Shown here: positions 5,088 to 5,513 of the stretch, in pieces
Numbering within the stretch: position 1 is the stretch's first letter
Layout: each line of letters opens with the position of its first letter
NCBI GenBank assembly: GCA_005809115.1
Contig: SYLK01000490.1
Span: 1 to 5,513, forward strand
Length of the DNA stretch: 5,513 nt
Direction of reading: 5' to 3'
Source: Planctomyces sp.
GTDB taxonomy: Bacteria > Planctomycetota > Planctomycetia > Planctomycetales > Planctomycetaceae
The notes under the pieces: model-generated
The model's input: only the letters and a program-made list of their open reading frames with translations
Database searches by the model: none
What the model was told of the DNA's origin: nothing
Position numbers and translations under genes: made by a program

Positions 5088-5513
5088 GCGACAGCGGACG
5101 TGTTCAGACACCCGGTCTGCCTCCTTCAGATGCGACGTCAAATATCGCCGCCGGCACTGGATTTGCCGCTGGCTCTGGAATTGCCGGCGACACGGAAACC
5201 GTGACGCACGACAATCTGCGTACCGAACTGACGCAGGTCAGTGCATCAGCCTCTGCAGAAGGTGATCTGGAAGTCGCCACGGCGGTATCGCGTCTGTTCG
5301 ATCTGCTGGACGTCGCGGAGTGCCTGCGACATGACCCCACAACATCCGGGGGCGACCTTGAGATCCGGCAGTTCTTCACAACTCAGGCGCTGCCCACCGT
5401 GGCAGGTGTCGTGCGAAGTGGCGCGGACGGACCGGGCCTGCTGCGGACGCTGCAGCAGGAAATCACGGATCGCTGGGGCGATCTGCTGCACCTGCTGCAG
5501 GACACCGAACCGC
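5084..5513 (+). CDS. Unrecognised protein, N-terminal 143 residues, co-translated with the MCP
   Basis: The ATG at 5084 overlaps the MCP stop (ATGA). GGAAGGAG (5069-5075 region) lies about 8 nt before it, and the frame is open to the right edge. Residues 1-40 are Gly/Ala/Ser/Thr-rich and probably disordered. From about 44 the sequence is helical, with acidic amphipathic segments at 60-84 ('DLEVATAVSRLFDLLDVAEC'), 92-112 and 118-140 ('LLRTLQQEITDRWGDLLHLL'). No catalytic motif, phosphoacceptor His-box or receiver Asp pattern appears in the visible part, so it is not evidently CheA, CheR, CheB or CheY, though such a domain could follow beyond the edge. There is no signal peptide or membrane segment. 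Its coupling to the receptor gene suggests a role in the same signalling unit. Confidence 0.75.
   Translation, partial: MSDSGRVQTPGLPPSDATSNIAAGTGFAAGSGIAGDTETVTHDNLRTELTQVSASASAEGDLEVATAVSRLFDLLDVAECLRHDPTTSGGDLEIRQFFTTQALPTVAGVVRSGADGPGLLRTLQQEITDRWGDLLHLLQDTEP

Overview
The window is GC-rich DNA (about 60 % by eye) from a Gram-negative bacterium, most likely a member of the Planctomycetota. That guess rests on the style of three proteins. One is a membrane-anchored von Willebrand factor A (VWA) protein with a 'SLVSLVLHVFLLFI'-type anchor. One is a short stand-alone SRPBCC protein. One is the start of a minus-strand protein that resembles the N-terminal linker of planctomycete sigma-70 factors. 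No rRNA, tRNA, CRISPR array, transposase or integrase was seen.

Left part (1-767): a minus-strand gene runs off the left edge. It starts at 285 with a good Shine-Dalgarno and is preceded by a near-consensus sigma-70 promoter, TTGACA-17-TACAGT on the minus strand (335-363). Directly upstream of that promoter is a 24-bp near-perfect palindrome (369-392), followed by two weaker dyads (418-445 and 451-484). A minisatellite of nine 15-bp units then spans 561-695. It lies either upstream of, or in the N-terminal coding part of, the next plus-strand gene.

Middle part (768-2412): two co-directional plus-strand genes, an SRPBCC-fold protein and a VWA protein with a complete MIDAS metal site, one N-terminal membrane anchor and a long low-complexity linker. 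After the VWA stop comes a gap of about 330 bp with a GC-rich tandem repeat/hairpin, an unexplained coding-like open frame on the minus strand, and an AT-richer stretch with a small inverted repeat before the next gene.

Right part (2742-5513): a tightly packed chemosensory operon. An unrecognised 126-aa protein is followed after 4 bp by a CheW-type adaptor with a GTG start. CheW overlaps by ATGA with a methyl-accepting chemotaxis protein (MCP), and the MCP overlaps by ATGA with a further unrecognised gene that leaves the window. The MCP has two transmembrane helices separated by only about seven residues, so it has no extracytoplasmic sensor domain. CheW would link this receptor to a CheA kinase that is not in the window and may lie downstream. 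The two unrecognised proteins, co-translated with CheW and the MCP, are the best candidates for undescribed components.
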